Positions 21,241 through 33,978 of a DNA stretch of 64,000 nt are shown here, piece by piece. The position numbers and the translations under genes were made by a program. The first letter of the stretch is position 1. Each line of letters starts with the position of its first letter. This stretch comes from Echinometra lucunter (lineage: Eukaryota; Echinodermata; Echinoidea; Camarodonta; Echinometridae): positions 32,028,828 to 32,092,827 of the forward strand of contig CM057157.1 in NCBI GenBank assembly GCA_029962745.1. The letters are read 5' to 3'. The notes beneath the pieces were generated by a model. That model made no database searches, was not told the origin of the DNA, and saw only the letters and a list, made by a program, of their open reading frames with translations.

Positions 21241-21576
21241 ATTTTCTTACATCTACTTTATCGATGGGTAGAGTGGATTCAGTTGTACAGCGCATGCTCG
21301 CCGCAATACAATCTGATAAGTATATCAACGTTTCCTGATTGGCTGGGGTGAACGCACCTTGCATGTGTAATTAGGATCTCCTTCATTCAAACTGTGTCTC
21401 ATTGGAGGGCTCGTGCCGTTGTATGCAAATTTAGCGCGAACTTTTAAGCCAATACCCGTTCTGTCGCTATCTCCAGTCTTGAGATGAGAGATAGTCGTTA
21501 CTCGCAGTCTCATCTTTAAAATCATTTCCCCTCAGTTATGTGATGCCCCACTTCTCTTCTCTCTGATCCTGTCTGT

Positions 21577-21594
21577 CCCCCCCCCCCCCCCCCC
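21577..21594. repeat. C homopolymer
   Basis: About 18 C in a row. Nothing else is seen between the promoter region and 22050. Confidence 0.9.
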
Positions 21595-22049
21595 GGCCAA
21601 TGGCCCATGTAAAATAGCAGCATAGTTGTAATGATCATGTTCGAAGACAAGAATAACTTATCGAGGAAAACTAAGTAAAAATCATGATTTTGTCGCACAT
21701 GGCTAAATATTTTGTTACGTAATAAATGGACAAGGAATAAGAACACCACAGAATTATGTACTGATGGTCAAGGTTATAGTACTACAAGGCCAGCGGCTGT
21801 TCGTGCAGACTAACGATCATTGTTGTTTATTTGTCACGAGAAAACTCTGAAAAACGTATTTGTTATTGCACAACTAAGAAGATGTAATTAATGGAGAGGA
21901 CTTCGTTCGACACTGCGTGTGAAGGTCGTTTCTTTATGTGCTTAACCCAAGATCCTTCTCGTAATCTTGGCCCAGGCACTATAACCTATTTCAACACTGA
22001 TTCCATGTCATTCAGCAGTATCATTCAAATTTAGTTATCTGACGAAATG

Positions 22050-22300
22050 GGTTTTCCCTCTCGCTCCTCTCCCCCTCTTCCCCCTCTCCTCTTCGTCCTC
22101 GTCCTCGTCCTCGTACTCCCTCTCCTCCTCTTCCCATCCTCCTCCTCCTTCCTCCTCCTCCTTCCTCCTCCTCCTTCCTCCTCCTCTCCTTCCTCCTCCC
22201 CCTTCTCTTCGTCCTCCCCCTCCTCCTCCTCCATTCATACACTCTGGCATTATGAAGAGAGAGAGAGAGAGAGGGGGGGGGGGGGGTGGGGAGGGGGTGT
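22050..22300. repeat. CTCCTC microsatellite, then GA and G runs
   Basis: A 180-base pyrimidine tract of CTC/TCC/TCG triplets, followed by (GA)n at 22256-22273 and a G-run to about 22300. Long open frames here in several frames are compositional artefacts. Confidence 0.92.
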
Positions 22301-22429
22301 TCCTTTTCTTACTCTATGGCCACTGATTGGTGCTATTTTTAGCTTACACCCTTTCCTTTCTCTCCTTCTATACCTTTTTTTTTTCGGGTTATGGGTAAGA
22401 AAGAAGCATGTTGTGTCCTCTCGTCCTTA

Positions 22430-22711
22430 TGGTGGCCCTGATGTACGCTCGACAACAGGTCTACCCAGGTCCTGAATTTCGCATCGCGGGTCGTGAAATT
22501 CGCATCCTAGGTCACGAATTTCGCGCCAAGGGTCATGAATTTCACGACTGGGATGCAAAGTTCGCGCCACGGGTCCTGAATTTCGCATCGCGGGTCGTGA
22601 AATTCACGACCCGTGGCGCGAAATTCATGACCTAGGATGCGAAGTTCACGACCCGCGATGCGAAATTCACGTCGCACATGACCTGCTGTCGAGCGTACTT
22701 CAGGGCCACCA
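22430..22711. mobile_element. Palindrome-rich TA-flanked MITE, complete copy
   Basis: Terminal inverted repeats of about 32 bp, starting TGGTGGCCCTGA and ending TCAGGGCCACCA, flanked by TA on both sides (22428-22429, 22712-22713). The interior is a run of ~21-bp units alternating GAATTTCGCATCGCGGGTC with its reverse complement. A related truncated copy is at 63082-63303. TA duplication fits Tc1/mariner-type mobilisation; there is no transposase. Confidence 0.85.
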
Positions 22712-22713
22712 TA

Positions 22714-24056
22714 CGTCCTACATAGCAACATCAAGGACAGAAAGGTAACGATCGTGCACTTATCATTTCCTGGCTGCATTCATGTGCCTTATCACTTTTA
22801 CATCAATTTTCTGCAAGAGTTCTAGGAAATCCGTGTAATTTTAATTACACCAGTCGATCGTTCCAAAAGTGTGTTATGCAGATCCAAGCAGTGAACTAAC
22901 TAGACCCTTTTTTTTTGGGGGGGGGGGAGATATTTTCAATGATTTTCTCCTACTCAAAACTCGCACAAAAAACCAGTGGGTTTTACCAAAGCACTCATGG
23001 TATGGCTGGTGGTTACATAAACCAGTCAAGTTCATTCTGATAATCTGTCAAGATAAGCTGCAATAATGTCCAAGAGACATGCCAAAAAATGACCATGTTT
23101 TCATGGTTTAATAAAAAATGTTGAACAAAATTTAGTATGCTTTCTCATAGTTTGTCGTTTAGACACTCAATAGAGATGTGAATAAAAGATCTCACATTGG
23201 AAAAAAAAAAGACGTTTCCTAGCTATTCCAAACTGGATGTATATTTCATCAGAACGTTTTCATTCCCATTGTGAGTGCTATACCCCCGGGCTAGACCTTC
23301 ACATAGCTGTTTAGAGTGATATTGTTGATTTCAACAATATCATCTCATACTTTATAAAACTGCTTTTCCAAGTCTCCAAAAGAGAAAACCCCAAAACAAA
23401 GAAATAAAAATTTAAAAAACGCATTAAAAAAAAAATCCAAAAATATTATTAAAAAAAGAGCGCCCTAAAACCAAACAAACGACACATAACACTTACAATA
23501 ATTAGTGTAATTTCTTTTCAATGAAACAATCATTTTATAACTGGGGGAAATATGTCACAATGCTTTGTCTAGCTCTTTTTTCTTCAAATTGTCGTTCAAT
23601 TCTATCTTTAATACACACAAAAAACTGGTGTTTTGTCAACATCTGCTGAAATACCAAAGTTTGTCAAACCTTCCGTGTAGTAACTACTTCCTTGGCCATT
23701 TTCTTTATAGTAATACATGTAGCCGTCATTCCTGCTTGAAATTACAAACCAATTTAGGCCAGAATATGGGAATTCTTTATCAATATTTCCATGATTCATT
23801 TTTCTCTTTACCATTTACATGTCAAACTCTTATGTTGGATCAACAAGCTAGTCTTTTTTTCCAGGTGGGGGGGGGGGTGGTAGTGGGTGGGTGAATGACA
23901 CAGAGCACAGAGTATGCCTTACTACTCAAATGTAATTCCTTTATTGACTTGATAATATCACTGACAAATATAAAAACATGAACATGCTTGATCAAAAGTA
24001 TGTGACTACTTGATAAGGATAATAATGATAATGATAAAAGCAATAATGAATAACAA
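22714..24056. other. No gene seen
   Basis: AT-rich sequence with poly-T/poly-G (22909-22928), poly-A stretches and a G-run at 23866-23878. No coherent reading frame or family match. Confidence 0.6.
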
Positions 24057-24122
<66 letters not shown>

Positions 24123-24136
24123 CACTACTACCACTA

Positions 24137-24201
<65 letters not shown>

Positions 24202-24245
24202 GATAATAATCATGATAGAATAATAATAATAATGATAATAATAAT
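24057..24245. repeat. (ACT)n microsatellite with ATA/ATG flank
   Basis: About 140 bases of ACT triplets broken by a few ACC, then (ATA)n. It gives poly-Thr and poly-Ser pseudo-frames. Confidence 0.95.
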
Positions 24246-24831
24246 AAAACGAAGTAGTCATAGTAGTAGTAGCAGCAGCAGCAGAAGTATAAGTATTGTT
24301 CATGATAATAATAGTAGTTATGAAAATGGTTTATCAGGGTAAGGGGCTTACTTTAGGCTTTTAAGAACCAAATTTTTGGAAGTAAAGATTACAAAAACTA
24401 AAAACTAAGTAGATGACCTAAGTTTATTGGGGAGGAATCTGGGGAGGAATGTGCTAAGGACATCTTCTGAAGGTCACCAGTTTTTTTTTTCTTTTGCCAA
24501 AAGTGTGATGTTTAGCTGCCCTTGCCCTAAACATAAACAAGAGTAAAACACAAGTGAAACTCTATTCACAATATTGATAACAATACTCCAAGTGCAAATC
24601 AATCGTGTATTATTTAGTGCTGGAATTGCATTTTATTTACTCTTTTTGATCATGCAGATCTAAATTCTGTATCTTATCCATTACCTTAATGAAGTAAAAC
24701 AGCTACCACCAATGTCAAATACTATCAATTAGAAGTTTAGGAATTATAGGGATGGGCTTTCTGCATGTATTTTCATGCAATACATGTACATTTACATTTT
24801 GAAAACTAAGTGTGATTTTATGTTTGTTCTA

Positions 24832-26073
24832 CAGTGCGTCCCAAAAAAAAACTTTACACTTTTGAAATGGCCGCCAAATGAAAAATACATGATTCTGGAA
24901 GAAAAAGGTTTATATATATAGATAGCTCATGGACTCAACTTTCATATGAGACCAAAAAGGCCGAAAATAATTCATGTTTGGTTGAGCACTGCTCACTTTT
25001 GTAAAGGGTATGAAAATTAGGTTGCGCAGGAATTGCACCTTTCAATTTGTGAGAGATGAGTCCTTGGAGGTTAGAGAATTGAGGGTGGTATGATGAATTC
25101 ATGATCAGTTGCAATCAGTTTAGGTTTGCTGAGTGAGTTTTATGGTTTATTAAATCAAAATTTTACGCATGAGTGAACAGGAATTGCATTCATTATTTTA
25201 GCATTGTACCTTTCCCTGGTAGACTCAGTGGTGTGTTCATGGGAGTCTGGATTGGGTGATGGTACATGTTGCAGGGGAGGTGAGACAGGGTAAGACTTTG
25301 CTAGGTAGATGGGATAAGAGTCAAGAGGACAGTATGCCCCTCCCTCTCTCTCTCTCTCTCTCTCTCTTGCTTCCTGTGTGCTAGTGCATATCTTGACAAT
25401 TCACATTCTTTGGTCTCCTCTCCAAAATATCCAAACCACCTTCCCTTATCCCTTATGAAGAGAGCAAGATTTTGCATTGAAGGAGGAGGTGGACATGTGG
25501 ACCACTGAACTAGCAAACTTTGATTTTTAGTTTCCATTATCATTTATTTCCCTCTTTTCTCTCTTACAAGATGGATGAAACAGTTGTAAAATTGAAATGA
25601 ATGAAAATCAACTGAAAACAAAGACTGACATGTTCATTTTACCAATTTGTGTTACACTGTACCGTTTTTCTTGCCCGAAACTCAACTGCTAAAATGACTG
25701 GTTGGTTGGATAAATTTTGATTGAGTGATTGACTGAGTTATTGATTAATTATGATTGATTTATTGAATAATTCATTGATTGAATCAGCTGAATGGTGATT
25801 GAATGCTTGATTGCTTAATTATTGATTGACTGATACATTGATTAGTTGAATGATACCTAAATATTGATTGTCTAACTTACGGTATTGATTGACTGACCGA
25901 TAGAATGCGATTGACTTCAGGTGTCAATGGGTGATACCAGTCCCAGTCCAATTTGGAAATGCAGGTGGAATTCGGGATAGGGGAATGTGGTCGGGATATT
26001 TTGGAGAGGAGACCAACGGATGTGAATTGTCAAGAAATGCACAAACACACCTAGGGAGAGAGAGAGAGGGGGG

Positions 26074-26106
<33 letters not shown>

Positions 26107-26614
26107 GCATGCATGTCCTCTTAATCCTTATCCCATCTATCCAACAAAGTCCTACCTTTCATCTCACCTCCCCTCCACCATGTACCATCACCCAATCCTG
26201 ACTCCCATGAACACACCACTGAGTCTACCAGGGAAAGGTACAATGCTAAAATAATGAATGCAATTCCTGTTCACTCATGCGTAAAATTTTGATTTAATAA
26301 ACCATAAAACTCACTCAGCAAACCTAAACTGATTGCAACTGATCATGAATTCATCATACCACCCGCAATTCTCTAACCTCCAAGGACTCATCTCTCACAA
26401 ATTGAAAGGTGCAATTCCTGCGCAACCTAATTTTCATACCCTTTACAAAAGTGAGCAGTGCTCAACCAAACATGAATTATTTTCGGCCTTTTTGGTCTCA
26501 TATGAAAGTTGAGTCCATGAGCTATCTATATATATAAACCTTTTTCTTCCAGAATCATGTATTTTTCATTTGGCGGCCATTTCAAAAGTGTAAAGTTTTT
26601 TTGGGGACGCACTG
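24832..26614. mobile_element. 1.78-kb non-autonomous DNA transposon with ~0.6-kb inverted arms
   Basis: Begins CAGTGCGTCCC and ends GGGACGCACTG, flanked by TA on both sides (24830-24831 and 26615-26616). The left arm 24832 to ~25447 is nearly the reverse complement of ~25976-26614, including the mirrored CT/GA microsatellites (25344-25367; 26054-26107). The central 530 bases are unique and include an ATTGATTGA-rich tract (25690-25910). No transposase frame. The TA duplication points to Tc1/mariner-type mobilisation. Confidence 0.92.
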
Positions 26615-26616
26615 TA

Positions 26617-27401
26617 TACATGTATCCCTTTTTATGATTTTCTTTTTTTTTGGGGGGGGGGGGGGGGAAGGAGCATAACACTTTTTCTTCTCAAATGAAA
26701 AGTCCAATCAATGTCACAAGGTCAGTGATCATGATCTTGATAAAATCTGCAGCTCTTGAAGTTTGGTCATTTTCTGAACTCTAAATCAAATTATATTATT
26801 AAGAGAAAGGTGGCTTTACCCACAATATTAAGCGCATTCTTAAGTTCAAGATCCATAGTATACTATGTTGGTACTTTGAGTTTCTAGATCTTGTCTATCT
26901 TCCTGGATATTTTCTTGAGATTTTCCTGTGTATTTGTTTTCATCGTATTAATGATTTCACCAAGGATAGACTACAATAAAACAAGATTGAGAAACTCAAG
27001 ATTATATCATACTTCTTTTATTTGTGTTTGAAATACAGAGTATAAAACATTCTACACAATACAAACAAGTTTTTTAAAAAGAATTCTCTGTACAAATAAG
27101 TATTTATCATGATTGCAGGAAGATTATATATCTTCTTTTTTTACTGCGAGCCTTCTATAATTTGACATGATTTATTTCATGATAAACTACCACACCAATC
27201 TTCTCTGTAAACATCACCATAACATGTCCTTGTACAAGTTGCTATCAATTCTCTTTGTGCCATCAGTCATATTCATTGAATTGATTTTTTGTAATACTCC
27301 AAAGAATTCACAGAGACAATGCCAAGTTCCACATAGATCATATTTGTTTTAACCTGTTGTATATTACTGAATTCTCATTTTCCCATATAGGTTTCATACA
27401 G
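26617..27401. other. No gene seen
   Basis: T- and G-runs at 26641-26667, otherwise AT-rich. No coding or RNA feature supported. Confidence 0.6.
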
Positions 27402-27409
27402 GCACCTCC

Positions 27410-27493
27410 CACGGGCGTCGCTAAAGGGGGGGGGGGTGTGGGGGGGGTGTGACACCCCCCACTCAAAATTCTTGTCGGCAAATAAAAAAAAAG

Positions 27494-27535
<42 letters not shown>

Positions 27536-28917
27536 AGAGGGAAGAGGAAGGAGGAAAAAAAAAGGAAAAAAGAGGAGTAAGGTGCCCAAATAGAGTCATA
27601 TTCGGCTTATTTACTTGTGCATTTTGACGAAATAATACTGGTACCATGAAAGAGAGTGTATATTTTTCCTTGCTCGCTGCCCTCGCTTGTATTATATTTA
27701 GATACAGGATGTTTTCGGAAAGCAAACACATTTGGCTAGTGAGATGGACACTATATAATCTAGATATCTTTAGGCCCATCATGTATTTTGATGAAGAAGT
27801 ATTACTTCTACCATAAAAAGAGTATGTATATTTTCCTTGCTCGCTGCGCTCGCTCGTGTAATATTTAGATATAGGATGGTCTTGAAAGCAAATAAATTAG
27901 GTAGGAGATGTGACCAAATATATCAAAATAGGTACCTTAAAGGCCAATCGTGTATTTTGATGAAGAACTTTCACTTCTACCATGAAAAGGATTATGGATT
28001 TTTCCTCGCTCGCTACGCTCGCTTGTATAATATTCAGATACAAGATGGATTGGGGAAAGCAAATAAATTTTGCAAGCTATAGGCCCATCGTCTATATTGA
28101 TGAAGAATTATCACCTACCATAAAATAGAGTATATATATTTCTCCTCGCTCGCTGCGCTCGCTCGTATAATATTTAGATACAGGATAGTCTTTGAAAGCA
28201 AATGAATTATATAAGAGAGGTGACCAAAATCAAGATATCCAAAAGGCCAATCATGCATTTTTTTAATGAAGAACTTTCACTTCTATCATGCAAAGGAGTA
28301 AAAATGTATTTTTCCTCGCTCGCTACGCTCGCTCGTACAATATTCAGATACAAGATGGATTTGGGAAAGCAAACGAATTCGACAAGTGAGGTGACCAAAT
28401 GTACCTGTATAAGTTAGATATCTCATAGTCAATACCATCGTGTATTTTGATAAAGAATTGTCACTTCTACCATGAAAAAATAGATTTTGTCCTCGTTCGC
28501 TGCGCCAGCTCGTATAATATTAAGATTTAGGATGGTCTTTGAAACCGAATGAACCAGGCCAGAAAGGTGACCAAATATAATTAATTTAGATATCTTTAAG
28601 CCCACCATGTAGTTTGATGAAGAACTATCACTTAAGTGCGTAAGTGCGTAAGAGAGTGTATTTTTTTCCTCGCTCGCTACGCTCGCTCGTATTATATTTA
28701 GATACAGGATGTTTTTGGAAAACAAACACATTCAGCAAGTGAGGTGAACAAAATATAGTTCAAAAGGAAAATATGACAGAGGTGCACAATTGAACATGCC
28801 TCAATGGGCTTTATACGGTTGAATTTATCGACGTTGGTCGTCGGCAATCGGTGGCATTATTTGTCGGCAATCTGGCCTCTACACCCCCCCATTCAAAATA
28901 GTCTAGCGACGCCCCTG
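27410..28917. mobile_element. hAT-type non-autonomous transposon with internal tandem array
   Basis: Ends are CACGGGCGTCGCTA (left) and TAGCGACGCCCCTG (right), a 14-bp inverted pair with one mismatch. They are flanked by a perfect 8-bp duplication GCACCTCC (27402-27409, 28918-28925). The CAGGGGCGTCGCTA end and 8-bp duplication are hAT hallmarks. The interior holds seven tandem units and no transposase. TTGTCGGCAA motifs sit near both ends. Confidence 0.92.
27640..28740 (+). repeat. Seven-copy ~140-180 bp tandem repeat inside the hAT element
   Basis: Each unit contains CTCGCTCGCT-CGCTCGCTCGT followed by TAATATT-AGATACAGGATG, then TGACCAAAT, then a GATGAAGAA-T-TCACTTCTACCAT stretch. Core motifs lie near 27668, 27837, 28004, 28143, 28312, 28490 and 28669. 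Confidence 0.9.
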
Positions 28918-28925
28918 GCACCTCC

Positions 28926-30480
28926 TAATTCTAGTAGGTAATGGGTTCAGCAAAGAGTATATGGAACTACAAATAAGAATAGAATAACGTATATTTTTAA
29001 AGAGTGCCTGCCCATTTTCCCCTATCATCCCCTATCAACCCTGCTATGAGGATGAGCACTGCTTATCCTTTTATATTCCTGTAAATATATAAATATCAAG
29101 AAATATTTGGAAGGATTTCTTTACAGACTTATTAAAATGATATACTACAAAGACATTTACATTCATGATTCCTTGTCTACATAGAACAATGCATTTCAAA
29201 ATTGTTCTCAAGAAAACTCTTCCTGGAGTCAATTCTATATATCTGGGTTGAGAAAGACAGGTCTCTTGTACACACAGTATAAGCTGACTGAAGTGCTTAC
29301 AGTATCATTATTACCTTGGTCACTGGATCCAAGGGTATTTTGAAACACATAATAATTAGCAATCTAACCAACTTTGAGCAATATCAACCTTGGTCACTGT
29401 TCTGTTTTCTGTCCAATTATATCCATTTCAACAATATTCTTTAACACAAGTTTGAGTTGATTTCAGAAACCTTCATCAGGTATCTTTGTATTTTTCTTAC
29501 TGGTGTATTCTTTATCTTTTTAAAATTCAGACTTTGTAGTGCCAATATACAAGGAGCAAGTAGGCAAGAAAAAAATGCAATCACTAGCAATATTTATTGG
29601 ATATTACCTAATACACACCTTCTATTTTCAGTCCAATATTGGGCTCTCAATACATTATCAATTAAGATCAAAACTTTTGATTTGCAAGAAAAAAATAATA
29701 TGAATGTAAATTTAAATTCTTTATTTCTTGAAGAATCATATACTGTAGAAAAGATAAACAGACTTTAATAAATTTCAGGTCATGACAAAGTTTAAATGTA
29801 TATGTATCCAAAGGAGATTTCTTAAGTCCTTAGTAGTCCTATACATTGTTTCATAAACAGACCTCCATGATACAACTTCACACCATATGAACCATTTTGA
29901 ATTACACTATGAAGAGAAAAGAAAATCTCTTTTTTGCACAATTTTGAAAGCAATATTTTTATCTCAAAAGTTAATATGATAGGGAGTGTGACATACATTT
30001 TTTCTGGTTTTGTCCCCTTTGTGCTGTAAATTTAACATTTTTTTTTTTGGGGGGGGGACATTTTCAAAGTTTTTTTTTGGGGGGGGGGGGAGGGAGGTAG
30101 TTTATTAATCACAGTTCTTTTACACTTGATTTACCGCTCACATCTCCTGTTTATTTGTTCTGTACTTAGAAACGATGAAACATCATATCATTCCTTTCTA
30201 TTAAATCATTTGTAATATTCATGGACCACTTTGCTTTCCGAGGCATAACAAAATCATTTCAAGGTTTGCAATAATTAATTATTACTGAGCAAGAATTACC
30301 CTGCCATAATTGGCAACGTGGGCAGAATGAAGTGCTTTACATATGTACCATCATTTTCTTTCATTAGGGAGGGCTAAGAACTTTGTTAACGGAACATAGA
30401 TGGACATCTAATTTCAATACACAGATTATTCCGTAACTGACTCTCATAACAGGTCCATGGTTTGACAAGATGTACCTTAA
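28926..30480. other. No gene seen
   Basis: AT-rich sequence with poly-T/poly-G at 30040-30092. No family match. Confidence 0.55.
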
Positions 30481-30502
30481 AACAGAAGGCAGTTATATAC
30501 AC

Positions 30503-30900
30503 TTAAAGGAGAATGTAACCCAGACATCACTGTGCTTCCAGTGAATGAAGAAGAACAAGAAGAGTAAACAGTGAAATTCTGAGCAAAATCGGACAATCCG
30601 TTCAAGAGGTATGAACTTTGAAAGTTTAAATAAATCCTTATTATGGGGATCCTTGAGCTGGCAACTTTGCGAACATCTGTGATGTCATCGTGGACAACTC
30701 TCCATTCATTTTGTGCATAAATCTTTTAAAAAAAATGGATTTTTATGAAATTTCAAGACAGGAATCAACATAATTCTTCCCAAAATTCTTGCAGAATTGA
30801 TGTAGCCATGTCATAAGCAGACGATGCATCATAACATCTCACACATTTTCAGTGCCTGTTTTGTCGTCTCCTATTCAGTTATTTCTCTCACTTCTTTAGT
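30503..30900. mobile_element. Possible MITE fragment
   Basis: Starts TTAAAGGAGAATGTAACCC, like the AAAGGAAACT end of the element at 36128. Only one end is recognisable. Confidence 0.35.
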
Positions 30901-31806
30901 GTCAGTCTAAATGATGAATCTATTCTTTTCTCTAAATCCCTGTGCATGATATTATTTGGATGGAAAATGAGGCATTAAAATATTATGGGAATCATTCACT
31001 TCTAAACAAAATAGACGCCATAGCATTTTCAGCTGCACACACTGCGGTATGTTCGGCTTTTCAAGAGGGAGCGAATACCATCCATGCAATCATTCTGCAG
31101 GCTTTTCAATTTGAAAATGTGGTTTCTTTGATTGTTCATGTTGTATATTTACAAGCAACGAGATTTCAATTATCAGAATCAGTTTAATTTCCCTTTTAGA
31201 ATGATGTGAAAAATGTTTGAATACACTAAATTCTATATTTTTAAAGAAATAATTGCACTGCAATCATGTTCATTCTTTATGGGACTTAGTCTGCTTGGAC
31301 AAGGTTGAACCCAATCGTGGCGTCATTAAATCATCATTATTTTCTGCCGAATCGCTCATATATCACTGATGCTGGGAGGTGGTTTTATTTGTATCATTTT
31401 TTAATTACCTGATATGTAGTTGAGGTAAAACTGATACGAGTGCTGTCTGTTAGCTTTCTAGTGTTTAGTGATACATTATTTGCCATATTTGTGATTTTCT
31501 TTTAATGAGCTCTTTAAAAATCTGTCCAAAATCATGATTCAAAAGCTATATTCACCAGTTTCAGACTGAAATGTAAATATCTAATACACTGAATGTACAT
31601 GTAAGGTGAATGTCTTTAAACTCGTTCCATTTCACTTTATTCTCATATTACTGCAGTTTTACATGTGAAATAGATCTGTTTTTGGATTTCTTGGAGCTTC
31701 CATAATCCTGGCTAGATAAGGGACCACTTTCAATATGTACCCTGCATGGGTGCTCTTATTGACACACTGTAAAAATGATAGAATATCTAATATCATCAGT
31801 ATTTAA

Positions 31807-32285
31807 AGCCTGTCTCTAGTTGAGATAGAAAAAGTAGAATTGGCATTAAACTGATCAAGTATAGTCTCATATTGTCTATCTTGCATGAAAAGATATATGT
31901 GTGAAATAGTGTGACATTCCTTCCATGAATTCAGACAAATTTTAGTGTAAATGTACAAGTGAAATGCAATATAACGGTCACATCAGCAGTAGGCTCTGAC
32001 ACCTCCACGTCGACGAGCCTGGCGTAAAACACACATCTATTCGCTGTGCATGTGCGGGCAAATGGAACTCCCATTTGTTTTATGTGTGATACTGCGCTGA
32101 CAATGTTTTCGGGAGCCCGAAAACTTAAGGTTTGACATTTTGATTGTAAAATACACCCACACAACTAAGTTTTTATTCAGTATCCTATACATCATAAAGG
32201 TTTTATGATACAATCTCTCATCTCATTTGGCAATGAACTGAAATAATGAAAGATACCTTTCTGAGATTTACCAAAACTAGAGACC
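31807..32285 (+). repeat. Dispersed repeat family R1, copy 2
   Basis: Same landmark order as the intron 8 copy: AATTGGCAT, AGTATAGTCTC, TTGCATGAAAAGATAT, CATGAATT, AACGGTCAC, GTTTGACATTTTGATTGT. Middle part diverged. Confidence 0.72.
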
Positions 32286-33085
32286 AGCTTTAATGTACTC
32301 TCGTGTGCTATTGGATTCATGTTAAGATTTTTTTTTTAAATTAGAGATGAAATATATCAACCATCCTGTGCCAATAAGCATTAAAATGTACATGTATAGA
32401 TATTCCATACTTGCTTATGAGCCTTGCTCTTTAAAGAGGTACACTCTTCAAAGAGGTACAGTCAATTATAAACAGCCATAAATGCCATGCATTTATAAAG
32501 CTTAGTACGGTACTAAGTCTTTTTTTAAGCATGAAAGTGGATGGGAAGAGAAGGCTCTAATATTGATTAAAAGTTTTACATACATAAGCCTTCAGATACT
32601 AATACAATAACCTAAGATAATGATACACTGAAATTCTTTCAAACTGCCACTGATTTGATTTCATGATGCCATCACAGAATATTATCATCAAGTGTTGTCA
32701 ATGGTGACTAGTTCAGAAATGATATTATACTTTGTATTCTCCCCAAAGAAAGGAGAGAAACTAAGTTATTGGCAAGAGGTGCATTACAATGCAAATGTAT
32801 TGGTATGATGAATACTATCAGTACTCTGCATACTCTGTACCATGTAATCCCCTGCATATCAGGCTAAACTCCTTCACAACGGCTCTCATTTGTCGCTTGT
32901 TTGCACGGTTTCTGCATAGGGACAAAAACATAATCAAAACATTTATTTCACACATCACTAAATGTAAGTGCTCTACATGCAAAGACCCATAAAAACACAT
33001 GTTTTTAGCATATTATAATGGTAAAGTGCAGCCTAACAGAAGGATCAGTAAGTGGAGTTCAAAAACACTTGAAGGATTATATAAA

Positions 33086-33293
33086 ACATAGGGAAATTAG
33101 TGGCTACACATAAAGGGTACCAGAGACCACATATCTAACATAGGGAAATTAGTAGCTATACATAAAGGGTACCAGAGACCACATATCTAACATAGGGAAA
33201 TTAGTAGCTATACATAAAGGGTACCAGAGACCACATATCTAACATAGGGAAATTAGTAGCTATACATAAAGGATACCAGAGACCACATATCTA
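33086..33293. repeat. 52-bp tandem repeat, four copies
   Basis: Units begin at 33086, 33138, 33190 and 33242 with ACATAGGGAAATTAG and end CACATATCTA. Near-identical, so a recent expansion. Not CRISPR: there is no unique spacer. Confidence 0.95.
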
Positions 33294-33303
33294 ATAAGAA
33301 ACA

Positions 33304-33600
33304 TTAAAGCTTTTGTACAGTTTTGGTAATAAAAAGAAAATTAGCATGAAAGTGATTAAATATAGTCTCATAATGTCCACCTTGCACGTATGCATGGGAT
33401 CATGTGATACTCCATTCATGATTTTTAGTGAATTTCATTGCAAATATTTGAAATGAATGCAATGTAACGGTTACATTGTGCCCCTATGCTAGGAGGACCA
33501 CTGCATCCCAATCACTCCCTGCACAATAATCACAATGCGTCATAAACCTGTCAGGTAAACAAAACTGTCACTGGTTTTACACTTGTGCAAACCTTTGTGA
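33304..33600 (+). repeat. Dispersed repeat family R1, copy 3 (partial)
   Basis: Begins TTAAAGCTTTTGTACAGTTT, then the family landmarks through GGTTACATTGTGCCCC and ACAATAATCACAA. Lies directly after the 52-bp array. Confidence 0.75.
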
Positions 33601-33978
33601 CTTTATATCCCTAACTTCTGTGGCTCAGGATCAAATTATTTTTATCTTTCATTGTTTAATATTCCACTTGAGGAGGACAGAACTCAGAATCTTTGTTTGC
33701 TGAGCAGCAAAGGAATCTGATGAAGAGTTCTGATGGCCTATCAAAACTATACATAATCTTTAAGCCATTCAAAACACATACTTGACACCAATATTTTCTG
33801 TGATTTTGAGAGGAATTCATATTAGGCACTGAGGGTCTAACACTTCATCCACAGATATTAAAGTGATTATTTGTGATGAACTCTGTTTATGCTAAAATAT
33901 GGGGACTGGCACTGACTCATTCATTTGATCAAAAGGAATTACTAAAGGTGAACCAACACTGGATCTCGTGATAACCAT

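Noticed and set aside
22047..22475. Pro/Ser/Leu-rich or Arg/Glu-rich proteins
   Set aside because: Products of the CTC/GAG microsatellite in several frames.
23992..24342. Poly-Thr and poly-Ser open frames
   Set aside because: (ACT)n microsatellite; open in many frames at once.
27640..28740. Regularly spaced repeat considered as a CRISPR array
   Set aside because: Units are 140-180 bp and similar throughout, with no unique spacers, inside an animal hAT element.
33086..33293. 52-bp array considered as CRISPR
   Set aside because: Continuous tandem copies with no spacers; eukaryotic context.
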